A model generated the notes under the pieces. That model was not told where the DNA came from. It saw nothing but the letters and a program-made list of their open reading frames with translations, and searched no databases. The position numbers were made by a program, and so were the translations under genes. Positions 51,300 to 60,134 of a DNA stretch of 64,000 nucleotides are shown here, in pieces. Where the stretch lies: assembly GCF_000711875.1 (NCBI RefSeq), contig NZ_JONM01000002.1:190769-254768 (forward strand), read 5' to 3'. This DNA comes from Andreprevotia chitinilytica DSM 18519. Its GTDB lineage: Bacteria; Pseudomonadota; Gammaproteobacteria; Burkholderiales; Chitinibacteraceae. Every line of letters starts with the position of its first letter. Within the stretch, counting starts at the first letter, position 1.

Positions 51300-52089
51300 C
51301 GTCTGCCCTCCGCATCAGGTCAGCATGGATGGGGCCGAGCCACTGCAGGTCGAATTCATCCAGCTCCATCCGCGCAAAGCGCGAGCTGTTGGCGACCAGA
51401 TAAATCTGCTCCGGCAGGAAGTCACTGGCGAGTACTGCTGCATCGCGCACCAGTGCACCGAGTGCGGCGCTGTCTTTCTTCAGTTGGTCGGGTTGTGTTG
51501 CCAGCGTAATCACACCGCGCCAAGCCCGGTCGCGCCAGAACGCACACACGGCTTGGTCTTCATCAAGATGCACCAGCACGAACTCGCGTTGGCGCAGCTG
51601 GCCCTTGTAACGGTTGATGGCGGTGGTAAGCAGCGGTTCGACGCGTTGCAGTGAGAATTTCTGGCTGCGCGCCAGCTCGCACAAGGTTTGATACATGCCC
51701 TGGTCGACGGCTGCAGCCAGTCGCGGTTTGCCCCAGCCGGCCTCGGCCACGCGCACGCGCCAGTTGTCGGTGCCGATGCCATAAACCTGCGCCATCGCGA
51801 CGCGGGCGTAGTTTTCCCAGTCGCTATCGCGCTTGAGCTTGTCTTGCCACGGGATCACCGCATAACGCACCCACGGCGCACCAAGGTAGAGATCGAGCGT
51901 ATCGAACTTGAGGCTGCCGCGTGGCGCTTCGGACAGCATCTGCTGCAGTTTCAGTACGGCGGTTTCGGATGTGTTGTCCACCGGCGCTTGCGCACGGGTG
52001 GCCGGTGCGCGTGCGAATGCTGCGCTGCTGGAAAGCAACGCCTGCCCACGGGTGAGCCAGCCCTGATGCTTAATCCACAAACGTGACAC
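51280..52089 (-). CDS. PilM/MshI/GspL-cytoplasmic-like protein
   Basis: The 269-residue protein has no signal or membrane helix. It carries GAPWVRYAVIPWQDKL, WRVRVAEAGWGKPRLAAAV and a second half with SLQRVEPLLTTAINRYK. It resembles the cytoplasmic actin-like domain of MshI/GspL/PilM but is short and diverged, and I see no clear nucleotide-binding motif. By position it should link the ATPase to the PilN/O pair. Confidence 0.65.
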   Translation of the reverse strand: MSRLWIKHQGWLTRGQALLSSSAAFARAPATRAQAPVDNTSETAVLKLQQMLSEAPRGSLKFDTLDLYLGAPWVRYAVIPWQDKLKRDSDWENYARVAMAQVYGIGTDNWRVRVAEAGWGKPRLAAAVDQGMYQTLCELARSQKFSLQRVEPLLTTAINRYKGQLRQREFVLVHLDEDQAVCAFWRDRAWRGVITLATQPDQLKKDSAALGALVRDAAVLASDFLPEQIYLVANSSRFARMELDEFDLQWLGPIHADLMRRADDATHAA

Positions 52090-53728
52090 GGTTGATTTCC
52101 TGTAGCGTCGTCTCGCCGCGAGAGACCGAGGCCATGGCCATCTGGCGCATGTTCTGGAAGCCGTATTGCGCGGCGAGTTGCTTGATTTCTACCGCGGGTG
52201 CGCGGCCGGCAATGGCTTGTTTGAGTTCGTCGTTGAGTCGCAGGACTTCGGCAATGGCCTTGCGGCCGAGATAGCCGGTGTCGCGGCAATGGCTGCAACC
52301 GGTGCCCTTGCGGAAGCGCCAGGTGGCGACCTGGTTGCGAGTGAGGCCGGATTGGGCCAGCAGGTCGACATCGGGATGGTCGTCAGTAATGCAATGCGGG
52401 CAGATCTTGCGGATCAGGCGCTGGGCGACCACGCCGATCAAGGCATCGACAAAGCTGTTGGGCTCCACGCCCATGTGCATGAAGCGGTCCAGCACCGAGA
52501 ACACGTTGTTGGCGTGGACGGAAGTTAGCACCAAGTGACCGGTCAGCGCCGCTTGCACGGCGATGTTGGCGGTTTCACCGTCGCGGATTTCGCCGACGAG
52601 GATCTTGTCCGGGTCATGCCGCAGCACCGAGCGCAGGCCGCGTGCGAAGGTCAGGCCTTTCTTGTCGTTGACCGGAATCTGCAGGATGCCGGGCAACTGG
52701 TATTCGACCGGGTCTTCAATGGTGATGATTTTTTCATCGCCGGTATTGATCTCGGACAGCGTGGCATAGAGCGTGGTCGATTTGCCCGAGCCGGTCGGGC
52801 CGGTGACCAGCAGCAGCCCGTACGGTTCGCTGGCCAGCGAGCGGATGGCGGCCATCGTGGCTTCTTCGTGTCCCAGCACCTCCAGCCGCAATTGCTTGAA
52901 GGCGTCGCCGCCGCCTTGTTTATCCAGAATCCGCAGCACGGCGTCTTCGCCGTAGATCGACGGCATGATCGAGACGCGGAAGTCGACATCGCGATTGTTG
53001 ACGATGACCTTGAAGCGGCCGTCTTGCGGGATGCGGCGTTCAGAAATGTCCAGCTCGGCCAGTACCTTGATCCGCGAGATGATCTGTTCGGCGGTCTCGG
53101 TGCCATTCGCGCCACCAGCATGCAGCAGCACGCCGTCGATCCGGTACTTGATCGTCAGGCCGCTGGGCGTGCTTTCCATGTGGATGTCGGAGGCTTTGGA
53201 TTTCAGGCCGTCGTACAGCGTGGAGTTGACCAGCTTGACGACCGGGTTGGTGTCCTTGGCCAGGGTGGACAGTGAAATCTCGGGCACCGCATCGGCACCG
53301 CCTTCGTTGTCGCTGCCGATGGCAAGTTGATCCATGGCGCGGTGCGAGGTTTCGAACTGTGCCAGGTAGTCGGCCAAATCTTCGAAGTGGGCAAACGCGC
53401 TCTGGTAATGCGTGGCCAGCCGCTGCTGCACCCAGTTGCGGGTGATGGCATCGAACGGGTCGGCCAGGATCAGGAAGCGGTGGCCGTCGGCATCATCGGC
53501 CAACAGGCACTGGCGTGAGACCGCATCGCCATAGGGCAGTAGATCGTGGCGTGGAAACAACACCGTTAGCTCTTCGCGGGTGAAGCTTGGCAGGCCGAGG
53601 AACGAGCCGACTTCGTCGCAATAGCCTTCGTTGGATAAGCCGAGCGCTTGCTGCACGAGCAGCGGCAACGGCGTCTCACCGGCGTGCGCGCGCAGGTGCT
53701 GGATCAGGTCGAGGGTGAGCTCGCTCAT
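52070..53728 (-). CDS. gspE: Secretion ATPase GspE/PilB-like
   Basis: The 552-residue ATPase has an N-terminal N1E/MshEN-like domain, DIHMES (Asp box, about 181), Walker A GPTGSGKST (310-318), ITIEDPVEYQLPGILQIPVN, Walker B ILVGEIRDGETA, the His box GHLVLTSVHAN, and a CPHC/CSHC zinc site. It powers pseudopilus assembly from the cytoplasmic face. Its start overlaps the gspF stop (ATGA) by four bases. Confidence 0.95.
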   Translation of the reverse strand: MSELTLDLIQHLRAHAGETPLPLLVQQALGLSNEGYCDEVGSFLGLPSFTREELTVLFPRHDLLPYGDAVSRQCLLADDADGHRFLILADPFDAITRNWVQQRLATHYQSAFAHFEDLADYLAQFETSHRAMDQLAIGSDNEGGADAVPEISLSTLAKDTNPVVKLVNSTLYDGLKSKASDIHMESTPSGLTIKYRIDGVLLHAGGANGTETAEQIISRIKVLAELDISERRIPQDGRFKVIVNNRDVDFRVSIMPSIYGEDAVLRILDKQGGGDAFKQLRLEVLGHEEATMAAIRSLASEPYGLLLVTGPTGSGKSTTLYATLSEINTGDEKIITIEDPVEYQLPGILQIPVNDKKGLTFARGLRSVLRHDPDKILVGEIRDGETANIAVQAALTGHLVLTSVHANNVFSVLDRFMHMGVEPNSFVDALIGVVAQRLIRKICPHCITDDHPDVDLLAQSGLTRNQVATWRFRKGTGCSHCRDTGYLGRKAIAEVLRLNDELKQAIAGRAPAVEIKQLAAQYGFQNMRQMAMASVSRGETTLQEINRVTFVD

Positions 53729-54894
53729 TGCATATTCCCGGCGAGTTCAAAAATGGGCATATACAGCAGGAACACGATCCCGCCGATCAATACGCCGATG
53801 AACAACATCAGTACCGGCTCGAACAGCCGGGTGAACATTTCGATGGCGCGGTCGAGTTCTTCATCACAGAACTGCGCCGAGCGCTCGCACATGGTCGCCA
53901 GCTCGCCGCTTTGCTCGCCCACGCGGAGAAGCCGTTCAGAAACCGGTGTGGTCAAGCCATAGCGTGGCAGCGTGTTGGAGAGCGACTGACCCGATTTGAT
54001 ATCGATGATGGCTTGCGCCAACGCCAGTCGCATGGCGCCGGGCAACAGCTGCGCGGCCAGTTCCATGGCGGCGACGACGGAAAGACCGCCGGCCAGCAGC
54101 AGGCCGACGGTGCGATAGAAGCGCGTCAGCGAGAACAACGAGCGGTAGCTCTCCAGCTTGGGTAGTTTCCACAACAGTTCTTGCAGCGAATTCTGGATCG
54201 ACTCGGTGCGCAACATCATCACGACCAGCGCGATGGTGCCGATGATGCCGCCGAAGATGAATTGACCGTTGCTGTGCACCAGCTGGCCCCAATACAGCAT
54301 CAGTTCGGCCGCGAACGGCAGGTGTTTCATGCTGGCGTAGATCTGGCTGAACTTGGGAATCACGTAGAACAGCAGGAACAACATGATGCCGCCGCCGATG
54401 GTGATGATCACCATCGGGTAGATCAGCGCCGAAATGATCTTCTTCTTTACGCCAGCCAGCCGGGTTTCATAGTGGTGGTAGCGCTTGAGTGCATCGGCCA
54501 GATGGCCGGTCTTTTCGGCCGAGCCAACGGTAGCGATATAGAGGGGTGGAAAGTACTCCGGCATCTGGCCGAGCACGCGTGACAGCGGCAGCCCTTGGTA
54601 AAGCCCTTCGATGATGCGCCCGAGCACCATGCCCCCGCCGTCGTGGCTTTTGTCGCGCAGGGTTTCGACGGCTTCGACCAGTGTCAGGCCGGCTTCCAGC
54701 AGCGCAATCAGCTCCTGCGTGAACAGCGACAGGGCGAAGTCGCTTTTCTTGAGCGAAAGGCGCGTCTGCTTCTCGGCGGAAACGAGCGTCGCGCCTTGGG
54801 CGGACAGCCGATCGCGCAGCTCGTCTTCGTTGGCGGCGTCGAGGTCGAGTTCCTGCAGGCGGCCAGCCTGCAGGACTGTGACTTTGTAGCGCAT
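53725..54894 (-). CDS. gspF: Secretion platform protein GspF
   Basis: The 389-residue protein has three membrane helices and two repeated cytoplasmic T2SF domains: FTQELIALLEAGLTLVEAVE with SAEKTGHLADALKRYHHYE, and FYRTVGLLLAGGLSVVAAM with VGEQSGELATMCERSAQFC. It is the inner-membrane platform that works with the ATPase. It lies between gspG (23 bases) and gspE (4-base overlap). Confidence 0.94.
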   Translation of the reverse strand: MRYKVTVLQAGRLQELDLDAANEDELRDRLSAQGATLVSAEKQTRLSLKKSDFALSLFTQELIALLEAGLTLVEAVETLRDKSHDGGGMVLGRIIEGLYQGLPLSRVLGQMPEYFPPLYIATVGSAEKTGHLADALKRYHHYETRLAGVKKKIISALIYPMVIITIGGGIMLFLLFYVIPKFSQIYASMKHLPFAAELMLYWGQLVHSNGQFIFGGIIGTIALVVMMLRTESIQNSLQELLWKLPKLESYRSLFSLTRFYRTVGLLLAGGLSVVAAMELAAQLLPGAMRLALAQAIIDIKSGQSLSNTLPRYGLTTPVSERLLRVGEQSGELATMCERSAQFCDEELDRAIEMFTRLFEPVLMLFIGVLIGGIVFLLYMPIFELAGNMQ

Positions 54895-54917
54895 GATGGC
54901 GCTGTCTTATGCGGGGT

Positions 54918-55352
54918 TTAGTACGTGATGTCGGTGTCTTCGCCCGTGCCGCCCGGTTTGCCATCGGCACCGTAGGTCAGCAGGTCGAAGTCTTTGCCGT
55001 TCTCGCCAGGGCGGCGATAGATGTAGGGCCGATCCCAAGGGTCGGCGGGGACATCTTTCATCAGGTAAGGACCAGCCCATTTGCCGCTGACATCGGTCGG
55101 CTTGGTCATCAACGCTGCCAGGCCTTGTTCCGTGCTGGGATACTGGCCGATGTCGAGTCGGTAGTGATCGAGCGCATCCGCGATGGACTTCATCTGGCTC
55201 AAGGCGGTCTTGCTCTTGGCTTTACCAACTTCGCCAAATAGCTTGGGGCCGACATAGCCGGCAAGCAGGGCAATAATCAGCAGCACCACCAGCAATTCGA
55301 GCAAGGTGAAGCCGCGGGCAAGTGAGCGTTGCAATGGGCGCGGGGCGATCAT
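54918..55352 (-). CDS. gspG: Major pseudopilin GspG
   Basis: The 144-residue protein has leader and helix ARGFTLLELLVVLLIIALLA with Glu5, then DIGQYPSTEQGLAALMTKPT, PADPWDRPYIYRRPGENGKD and a C-terminal YGADGKPGGTGEDTDI that forms the calcium site of genuine GspG. It is the first gene of the minus-strand operon, so the promoter should lie in 55353-55406. Confidence 0.95.
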   Translation of the reverse strand: MIAPRPLQRSLARGFTLLELLVVLLIIALLAGYVGPKLFGEVGKAKSKTALSQMKSIADALDHYRLDIGQYPSTEQGLAALMTKPTDVSGKWAGPYLMKDVPADPWDRPYIYRRPGENGKDFDLLTYGADGKPGGTGEDTDITY

Positions 55353-55406
55353 GGGTGGTCTTCTTTGGTTTTGTCGGTGTAAGTATTTATTGTTTTAATC
55401 CATCCT

Positions 55407-55565
55407 GTGCTCGCCATCCTAACTGCGGCGTTGGTGCCCCGCAAGCCCTATGCCATTGAGGTGTTGTGTGATGGAATCAAAGCGGGGCGTGCTTTTGCGG
55501 TGCAATATCGCCAGTTGGAAGTGTTCGGGTCGTCCGGTGGTTCGGTGATGATGCGTGTCAGCTGA
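55407..55565 (+). CDS. Doubtful small ORF, 52 codons
   Basis: A GTG-started frame gives a protein-like sequence with RKPYAIEVLCDGIKAGRAF and QYRQLEVFGSSGG. It runs toward the bidirectional terminator at 55597. No Shine-Dalgarno is seen and the first residues are hydrophobic. It could be a gene remnant or a chance frame. Confidence 0.22.
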   Translation: MLAILTAALVPRKPYAIEVLCDGIKAGRAFAVQYRQLEVFGSSGGSVMMRVS

Positions 55566-55596
55566 CTCGTTTTAAGCGAGCAGGGGGCCGGGCATG

Positions 55597-55626
55597 AAAA
55601 AAGGACGGCAAGCCGTCCTTTTTTTG
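55597..55626 (-). terminator. Bidirectional terminator after sodB
   Basis: AAGGACGGC and GCCGTCCTT form a 9-base-pair stem with a 2-base loop between A and T runs, so it can stop both directions. It ends the sodB transcript. Confidence 0.88.
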
Positions 55627-55651
55627 AAGCGCTGGTTTGAATCGCTGGCGA

Positions 55652-56242
55652 TTAGCCGAGGCGTTGCGCCACTGCGTCCCAGTTGACCAGCTTCCAGAAG
55701 CCTTCGAGGTAGTTCGGGCGGCTGTTGCGATAGTCGATGTAGTACGCGTGTTCCCACACGTCACAGGTCAGCAGCGCCACATCAGCGGTAGTCAGCGGGG
55801 TGCCGGCGGCGCCCGTGTTGACGATGTCGAGGCTGCCGTCTGCCTTCTTCACCAGCCAGGTCCAGCCAGAGCCGAAGTTGCCGGCGGCCGACGTGTTGAA
55901 CGCCTTCTTGAATTCGTCGAAGGAGCCCCACTTGGTGTTGATGGCATCAGCCAGCTTGCCGGCCGGAGCGCGATCGGCACCTTGCGGGTTCGGAGCGAAG
56001 CCGAGCCAGTAGAAGGTGTGGTTCCAGGTTTGTGCCGCGTTGTTGTACAGGCCACCCGCCGGAGCAGTCTTGACGATCTCTTCGAGCGACTTGCTCTCGT
56101 TGTCGGTGCCCTTGATCAGGTTGTTCAGGTTGGTGATGTAGGTCTGGTGATGCTTGCCGTAGTGGTAGGACAGCGTTTCAGCAGACAGGTACGGCGCCAG
56201 AGCGTCTTGGGCGTACGGCAGTTCGGGCAGTTTGTGTTCCAT
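55652..56242 (-). CDS. sodB: Iron superoxide dismutase
   Basis: The 196-residue protein is an Fe-type SOD. Metal ligands are H27 (SYHYGKHH), H74 ([11 protein letters not shown]) and the Asp and His of [13 protein letters not shown]. Gln70 in NNAAQ marks the iron type as in E. coli SodB. It acts in the cytoplasm against superoxide. It is a single-gene unit with its own terminator. Confidence 0.96.
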   Translation of the reverse strand: MEHKLPELPYAQDALAPYLSAETLSYHYGKHHQTYITNLNNLIKGTDNESKSLEEIVKTAPAGGLYNNAAQTWNHTFYWLGFAPNPQGADRAPAGKLADAINTKWGSFDEFKKAFNTSAAGNFGSGWTWLVKKADGSLDIVNTGAAGTPLTTADVALLTCDVWEHAYYIDYRNSRPNYLEGFWKLVNWDAVAQRLG

Positions 56243-56430
56243 TGCAGACTCCTGATTCGTGGTGTTGGAGAGATGGCGAATCGCATATCAGGGTGATTCG
56301 TTAGTATTTCAAGTGTCTTGTCGCGGCGGTCCAGAAAGGCGCCGGATTGGGGCCTTGGGTTGGGCCTCGCTAGGTGGCTATGTTATCTTGCGACACGAAT
56401 CCAGCCGTCGCATTCAGCAAAATAAAACTC

Positions 56431-57357
56431 ATGACCATTCTATCCCTGATCCTTGCGCTTCTGCTCGAACAGCTTCGCCCGATCAGCAGCCGCAATCCTG
56501 TCTATCTGGCCTTCATCCGTGCTGCCAACAAGCTTGAGCGTGCGCTTAACGCCGGCGAGTTTCGCAACGGGGTTTACGGCTGGCTGATCGCGACATTGCC
56601 GCTGCTGATTGTCAGTGTGGGTGGCTACTGGTTGCTGTATCGGATCAGCCCGTTTCTGGCGTGGGGCTGGAACGTGGTGGTGCTCTATCTGACGATGGGT
56701 TTTCGCCAATTCAGCCATGCGTTCTCCGGTATTTCCAAAGCGCTGCAGACCGGTGATATCGATGCCGCACGCGCTTTGTTGTCCGACTGGACTGGCCAAC
56801 ACACCTCGCAAATGAACGATGACGAAGTCTCGCGCTTTGCCATTGAGCAAGGTCTGCTCGATTCCTACCGTTATGTGTTCGGGACGGTGTTCTGGTTTGT
56901 GGCGCTGGCGTGGATTGCCGGCCCGGCTGGCGCTGTTCTATACCGCGCTGCGTGTTTGCTGGAACAGAAGTGGGGCTCGCACGAAGAGGCCAATTCATTT
57001 GGTCGCTGCGCACAAGGCGTTCTGGCGGTACTCGATTACTTGCCTGTTCGTTTCACCGCAGCCGGGTTTGCGATCATGGGTGATTTTGAAGATGCCGTTT
57101 ATTGCTGGCGCTCGCAGGCGCAAGCATGGGGCAACTATGCGCAAGGCATCATTCTGGCCGCTGGTGCAGGTGCCATCGGCATTCGGTTGGGCGAAGCACT
57201 GCACATGGATCACACGGTCAAGTTCCGGCCGGAGATCGGTATTGGCGATGCGGCGAATGCTGACTATCTCGCCAGCGCTGTCGGTCTGATCTGGCGCTCG
57301 ATCCTGTTGTGGCTGGCGCTGGTTCTGCTGTTTAGTTTGGGGCAGTGGCTGGCTTGA
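56431..57357 (+). CDS. CobD/CbiB-like membrane protein
   Basis: The 308-residue protein has several membrane helices and starts MTILSLILALLLEQLRPIS. It contains AFSGISKALQTGDIDAARALL, VFWFVALAWIAGPAGAVLYR and LDYLPVRFTAAGFAIMGDFE, the pattern of CbiB-like proteins found widely in betaproteobacteria without other cobalamin genes. Adenosylcobinamide-phosphate synthesis is therefore doubtful; a role like that of AmpE-type proteins is possible. The ATG at 56431 gives the expected N-terminus. Confidence 0.78.
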   Translation: MTILSLILALLLEQLRPISSRNPVYLAFIRAANKLERALNAGEFRNGVYGWLIATLPLLIVSVGGYWLLYRISPFLAWGWNVVVLYLTMGFRQFSHAFSGISKALQTGDIDAARALLSDWTGQHTSQMNDDEVSRFAIEQGLLDSYRYVFGTVFWFVALAWIAGPAGAVLYRAACLLEQKWGSHEEANSFGRCAQGVLAVLDYLPVRFTAAGFAIMGDFEDAVYCWRSQAQAWGNYAQGIILAAGAGAIGIRLGEALHMDHTVKFRPEIGIGDAANADYLASAVGLIWRSILLWLALVLLFSLGQWLA

Positions 57358-57431
57358 TGTTTTTGCTGATTGTTTCGGGGAGTGGCTACTGAGTAAGGTG
57401 GCGACTCCCCGTCTGCTTTTTGGAGTTCCTC

Positions 57432-58079
57432 ATGCCTGCCATCCGTATCGCCAATGCTGAGTTGCCTGTCGCCAATATCTACTGCGTGGCACGCAATTAC
57501 GTTGCCCATGCCGCCGAGATGGGTGCAACCATTGGCGCGGAGCCGGTGGTCTTCCTCAAGCCGACATCCGCATTGCTGTTTCCGGGGTCGTCCATCGCGC
57601 TGCCAGAATGGTCGAACGAGATCCACCATGAGGCAGAGCTGGTCGTCGCGATTGGCCGGGATTGCAATAACGTTGACCGGGCTGCTGCGCGCTCCTATAT
57701 CGCCGGTTACGCGCTTGGGCTCGATCTGACTGCACGGGATGTGCAGGCTGAAGCCAAGAAAAAGGGCATGCCGTGGACGCTATCCAAAGGCTTTGCCGGT
57801 GCCGCGGTGCTGACTGATTTCGTGCCGGCGCCAGCCATTGAACCGACTGATGTCACCTTTGATTTTTCGATCAACGGTGAGCTGCGCCAGCATGCGGATA
57901 CACGGCAAATGGCGTTTGACGTTCCGACGCTGATTGCGTGGCTTTCCAGTCGTTTCGGCCTCAAGGCGGGCGATCTGATCTACACCGGAACCCCCGAAGG
58001 CGTCGGGCCGATTCGTTCTGGTGATGTTCTTCATTTGTTGCTCGGCAAGTTGATCGATCAGACCTTCAACGTCGCCTGA
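57432..58079 (+). CDS. Fumarylacetoacetate hydrolase-family protein (YcgM-like)
   Basis: The 215-residue protein has IYCVARNYVAHAAEMGA, PVVFLKPTSALLFPG and the metal-binding acids in EIHHEAELVVAIG, plus GYALGLDLTARD and YTGTPEGVGP. It belongs to the FAH group with acylpyruvate hydrolase or oxaloacetate decarboxylase activity. GGAG lies six bases before the ATG at 57432. The substrate is not certain. Confidence 0.88.
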   Translation: MPAIRIANAELPVANIYCVARNYVAHAAEMGATIGAEPVVFLKPTSALLFPGSSIALPEWSNEIHHEAELVVAIGRDCNNVDRAAARSYIAGYALGLDLTARDVQAEAKKKGMPWTLSKGFAGAAVLTDFVPAPAIEPTDVTFDFSINGELRQHADTRQMAFDVPTLIAWLSSRFGLKAGDLIYTGTPEGVGPIRSGDVLHLLLGKLIDQTFNVA

Positions 58080-58104
58080 TTCACCGGTTATGTCGGCGGC
58101 TTGG

Positions 58105-59124
58105 TTACGCCGACACCGCTGGCAAACTTGCCAAATCCCAGCGCGGCTTCGCACCGTAACCGTATTCATGCTTGGCGTACTGCAGCCGCATGGCGCCAGC
58201 GTAGGCGATCATTGCGCCATTGTCGGTGCAGAGCGCCAGCGGCGGGTAGTAGACCTGCAGCTGGCGTCTTTTCGCCGCGTCGTCCAATCCTTCCCGCAGC
58301 TGCCGGTTTGCGCCGACACCGCCAGCGATCACCAGTCGCCGCATGCCGGTTTGCTTGAGCGCGGCGAGACATTTCTTCACCAGCACTTCGACGATCGCCT
58401 CTTGGAACGCGGCACAAATATCGGCGCGCGTCACATCGTCGATGGGTGCTTGTTCAGTCACCAGCTTGAGCACGGCAGTCTTTAGGCCGGAGAAACTGAA
58501 ATCGAGGTCGCCGGAATGCAGCATCGGCCGGGGGAGCTTGAAGCGCGTGGCATCGCCGGTATCGGCTAGTTTCGAAAGCGCCGGGCCGCCGGGGTAGCCG
58601 AGGTCGAGCAGCTTGGCTGATTTATCGAATGCTTCGCCCGCTGCGTCATCGACCGTTTCGCCCAGTAACTCATAGTTGCCGATGCCGCGCACAGCCATCA
58701 GTTGCGTATGTCCACCGGAAACCAGTAGTGCGACAAAAGGAAATTCGGGCTTCGGATCAGATAGGAGCGGTGAGAGCAGATGCCCTTCGAGGTGATGCAC
58801 TTCGATGACCGGCTTCTGCAGGGCAAAGCCCAGTGCGTTGGCTACGCTTGCTCCGACCAGCAGTGCGCCAGCCAAGCCGGGCCCAGCGGTATAAGCAATG
58901 GCATCCAGCTGTTTGAGCGTGCAGCCGGCTTCGGCCAGGCAATCTTCAGTCAGCGGCAGTACACGGCGGATGTGGTCGCGCGAAGCAAGCTCGGGCACCA
59001 CGCCGCCGTACTCGGTGTGCATGGCGATTTGTGAGTGGATACGGTGCGCGAGCAGGCCCCGTTCAGTATCGAACAGGGCAACGCCGGTTTCATCGCAAGA
59101 GGATTCAAGGCCGAGAACGAGCAT
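58105..59124 (-). CDS. tsaD: tRNA threonylcarbamoyltransferase TsaD
   Basis: The 339-residue protein transfers threonylcarbamoyl to A37 of ANN-decoding tRNAs. Seen are [19 protein letters not shown], the metal site HHLEGH (110-115), [28 protein letters not shown] and [12 protein letters not shown]. It is divergent from rpsU, the usual layout in proteobacteria. The start at 59124 is the first family residue. Confidence 0.96.
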   Translation of the reverse strand: MLVLGLESSCDETGVALFDTERGLLAHRIHSQIAMHTEYGGVVPELASRDHIRRVLPLTEDCLAEAGCTLKQLDAIAYTAGPGLAGALLVGASVANALGFALQKPVIEVHHLEGHLLSPLLSDPKPEFPFVALLVSGGHTQLMAVRGIGNYELLGETVDDAAGEAFDKSAKLLDLGYPGGPALSKLADTGDATRFKLPRPMLHSGDLDFSFSGLKTAVLKLVTEQAPIDDVTRADICAAFQEAIVEVLVKKCLAALKQTGMRRLVIAGGVGANRQLREGLDDAAKRRQLQVYYPPLALCTDNGAMIAYAGAMRLQYAKHEYGYGAKPRWDLASLPAVSA

Positions 59125-59207
59125 ACATATACAGAAGAGGCGGGGATGGATGGGCATGCTACCCGCTTGGGGTGGCTAACAAAAGGGTCAACAAAAGCGG
59201 GAATGCT

Positions 59208-59236
59208 TTGACAGGGCGCATCGAGTTTGCGAAAAT
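59208..59236 (+). promoter_or_regulatory. Promoter of the rpsU-dnaG-rpoD operon
   Basis: TTGACA (59208-59213) and GAAAAT (59231-59236) are separated by 17 bases, about 50 bases upstream of the rpsU start. Confidence 0.7.
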
Positions 59237-59287
59237 GCCAGACTTTCCACGGTGTTCTGTGGTTCAACCCCCAAGGATTTTAGCTCG

Positions 59288-59500
59288 ATGCCTTCCGTAC
59301 GCGTAAAAGAGAACGAGCCGTTCGAAGTAGCCATGCGCCGCTTCAAGCGTGCTGTTGAAAAGACTGGCTTGCTGACCGAACTGCGTTCCCGCGAGTTCTA
59401 CGAAAAGCCGACTGCCGAGCGTAAGCGCAAGCTTGCCGCTGCCGTGAAGCGCCATTACAAGCGCATCCGCAGCCAGCAGCTGCCGCCGAAGCTGTACTAA
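59288..59500 (+). CDS. rpsU: 30S ribosomal protein S21
   Basis: The 70-residue basic protein reads [20 protein letters not shown] and ends [12 protein letters not shown], a full-length S21. S21 helps initiation near the anti-Shine-Dalgarno of 16S rRNA. It leads the macromolecular synthesis operon; a terminator-like hairpin after it probably lowers the expression of the downstream genes. Confidence 0.97.
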   Translation: MPSVRVKENEPFEVAMRRFKRAVEKTGLLTELRSREFYEKPTAERKRKLAAAVKRHYKRIRSQQLPPKLY

Positions 59501-59518
59501 GCAGCACAGCGTTCGCGA

Positions 59519-59546
59519 AGAAAGGCCGCCATCGAGCGGCCTTTTC
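59519..59546 (+). terminator. Terminator-like hairpin after rpsU
   Basis: AAAGGCCGC pairs with GCGGCCTTT around CATCGA, followed by TCC. The short T tract suggests partial termination, leaving read-through to yqeY, dnaG and rpoD. Confidence 0.7.
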
Positions 59547-59626
59547 CTGCTTCTGCGATCTGGTGCCGGTTTAATGTCGGCACGTATTCCTGAAACACCC
59601 CCGCAAACCCCATTCGAGGCGTACCC

Positions 59627-60067
59627 ATGAGTCTGAAAGAACAAGTCCAGCAGGACATGAAAACGGCGATGAAGGAAAAGCAGACTGAGCGTCTCGGCAC
59701 GATTCGTTTGTTGTGGGCAGCGATCAGGCAGCGCGAGGTGGATGAGCGTATCGATCTCGATGATGCAGCCATCACCAGCGTGATCGAAAAGATGCTCAAG
59801 CAACGCAAAGACAGCATCGAGCAGTACCGCGCCGCCAATCGTGAAGACCTCGCGATCAAGGAAGAGGCTGAAGCTGCCGTGCTGAAGGATTACATGCCGC
59901 AGCAACTCTCAGTCGATGAAATCGCCGTTTTCGTGGATGCGGCAATTGCTGCGCATGGCACCGCGCCGGCGGCGATGGGCAAGATCATGGCCGAACTCAA
60001 GCCAAAGCTCGCCGGTCGGGCCGATATGGCCGAAGTGAACAAGTTGGTCAAGGCGCGAATGGCGTAA
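59627..60067 (+). CDS. yqeY: GatB/YqeY-domain protein
   Basis: The 146-residue protein has MSLKEQVQQDMKTAMKEKQ, RLLWAAIRQREVDERIDL and KDYMPQQLSVDEI, and ends in a three-helix GatB-like tail domain (MGKIMAELKPKLAGRADM). The fold occurs at the C-terminus of GatB, but the free-standing protein has no proven role. It sits between rpsU and dnaG, as in many proteobacteria. Confidence 0.93.
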   Translation: MSLKEQVQQDMKTAMKEKQTERLGTIRLLWAAIRQREVDERIDLDDAAITSVIEKMLKQRKDSIEQYRAANREDLAIKEEAEAAVLKDYMPQQLSVDEIAVFVDAAIAAHGTAPAAMGKIMAELKPKLAGRADMAEVNKLVKARMA

Positions 60068-60073
60068 GGATGT

Positions 60074-60125
60074 GGCGTGAGGCACTAGGCTAAGGGCTGT
60101 CCCCCCACGCCTTACGCCTCACGCC
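60074..60125 (+). repeat. Hairpin element ahead of the dnaG start
   Basis: GGCGTGAGGC (60074-60083) pairs perfectly with GCCTCACGCC (60116-60125). It ends nine bases before the dnaG ATG, occupying the place of the Shine-Dalgarno. It belongs to the same type as 45121-45194. Confidence 0.75.
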
Positions 60126-60134
60126 TCGCGCTCA

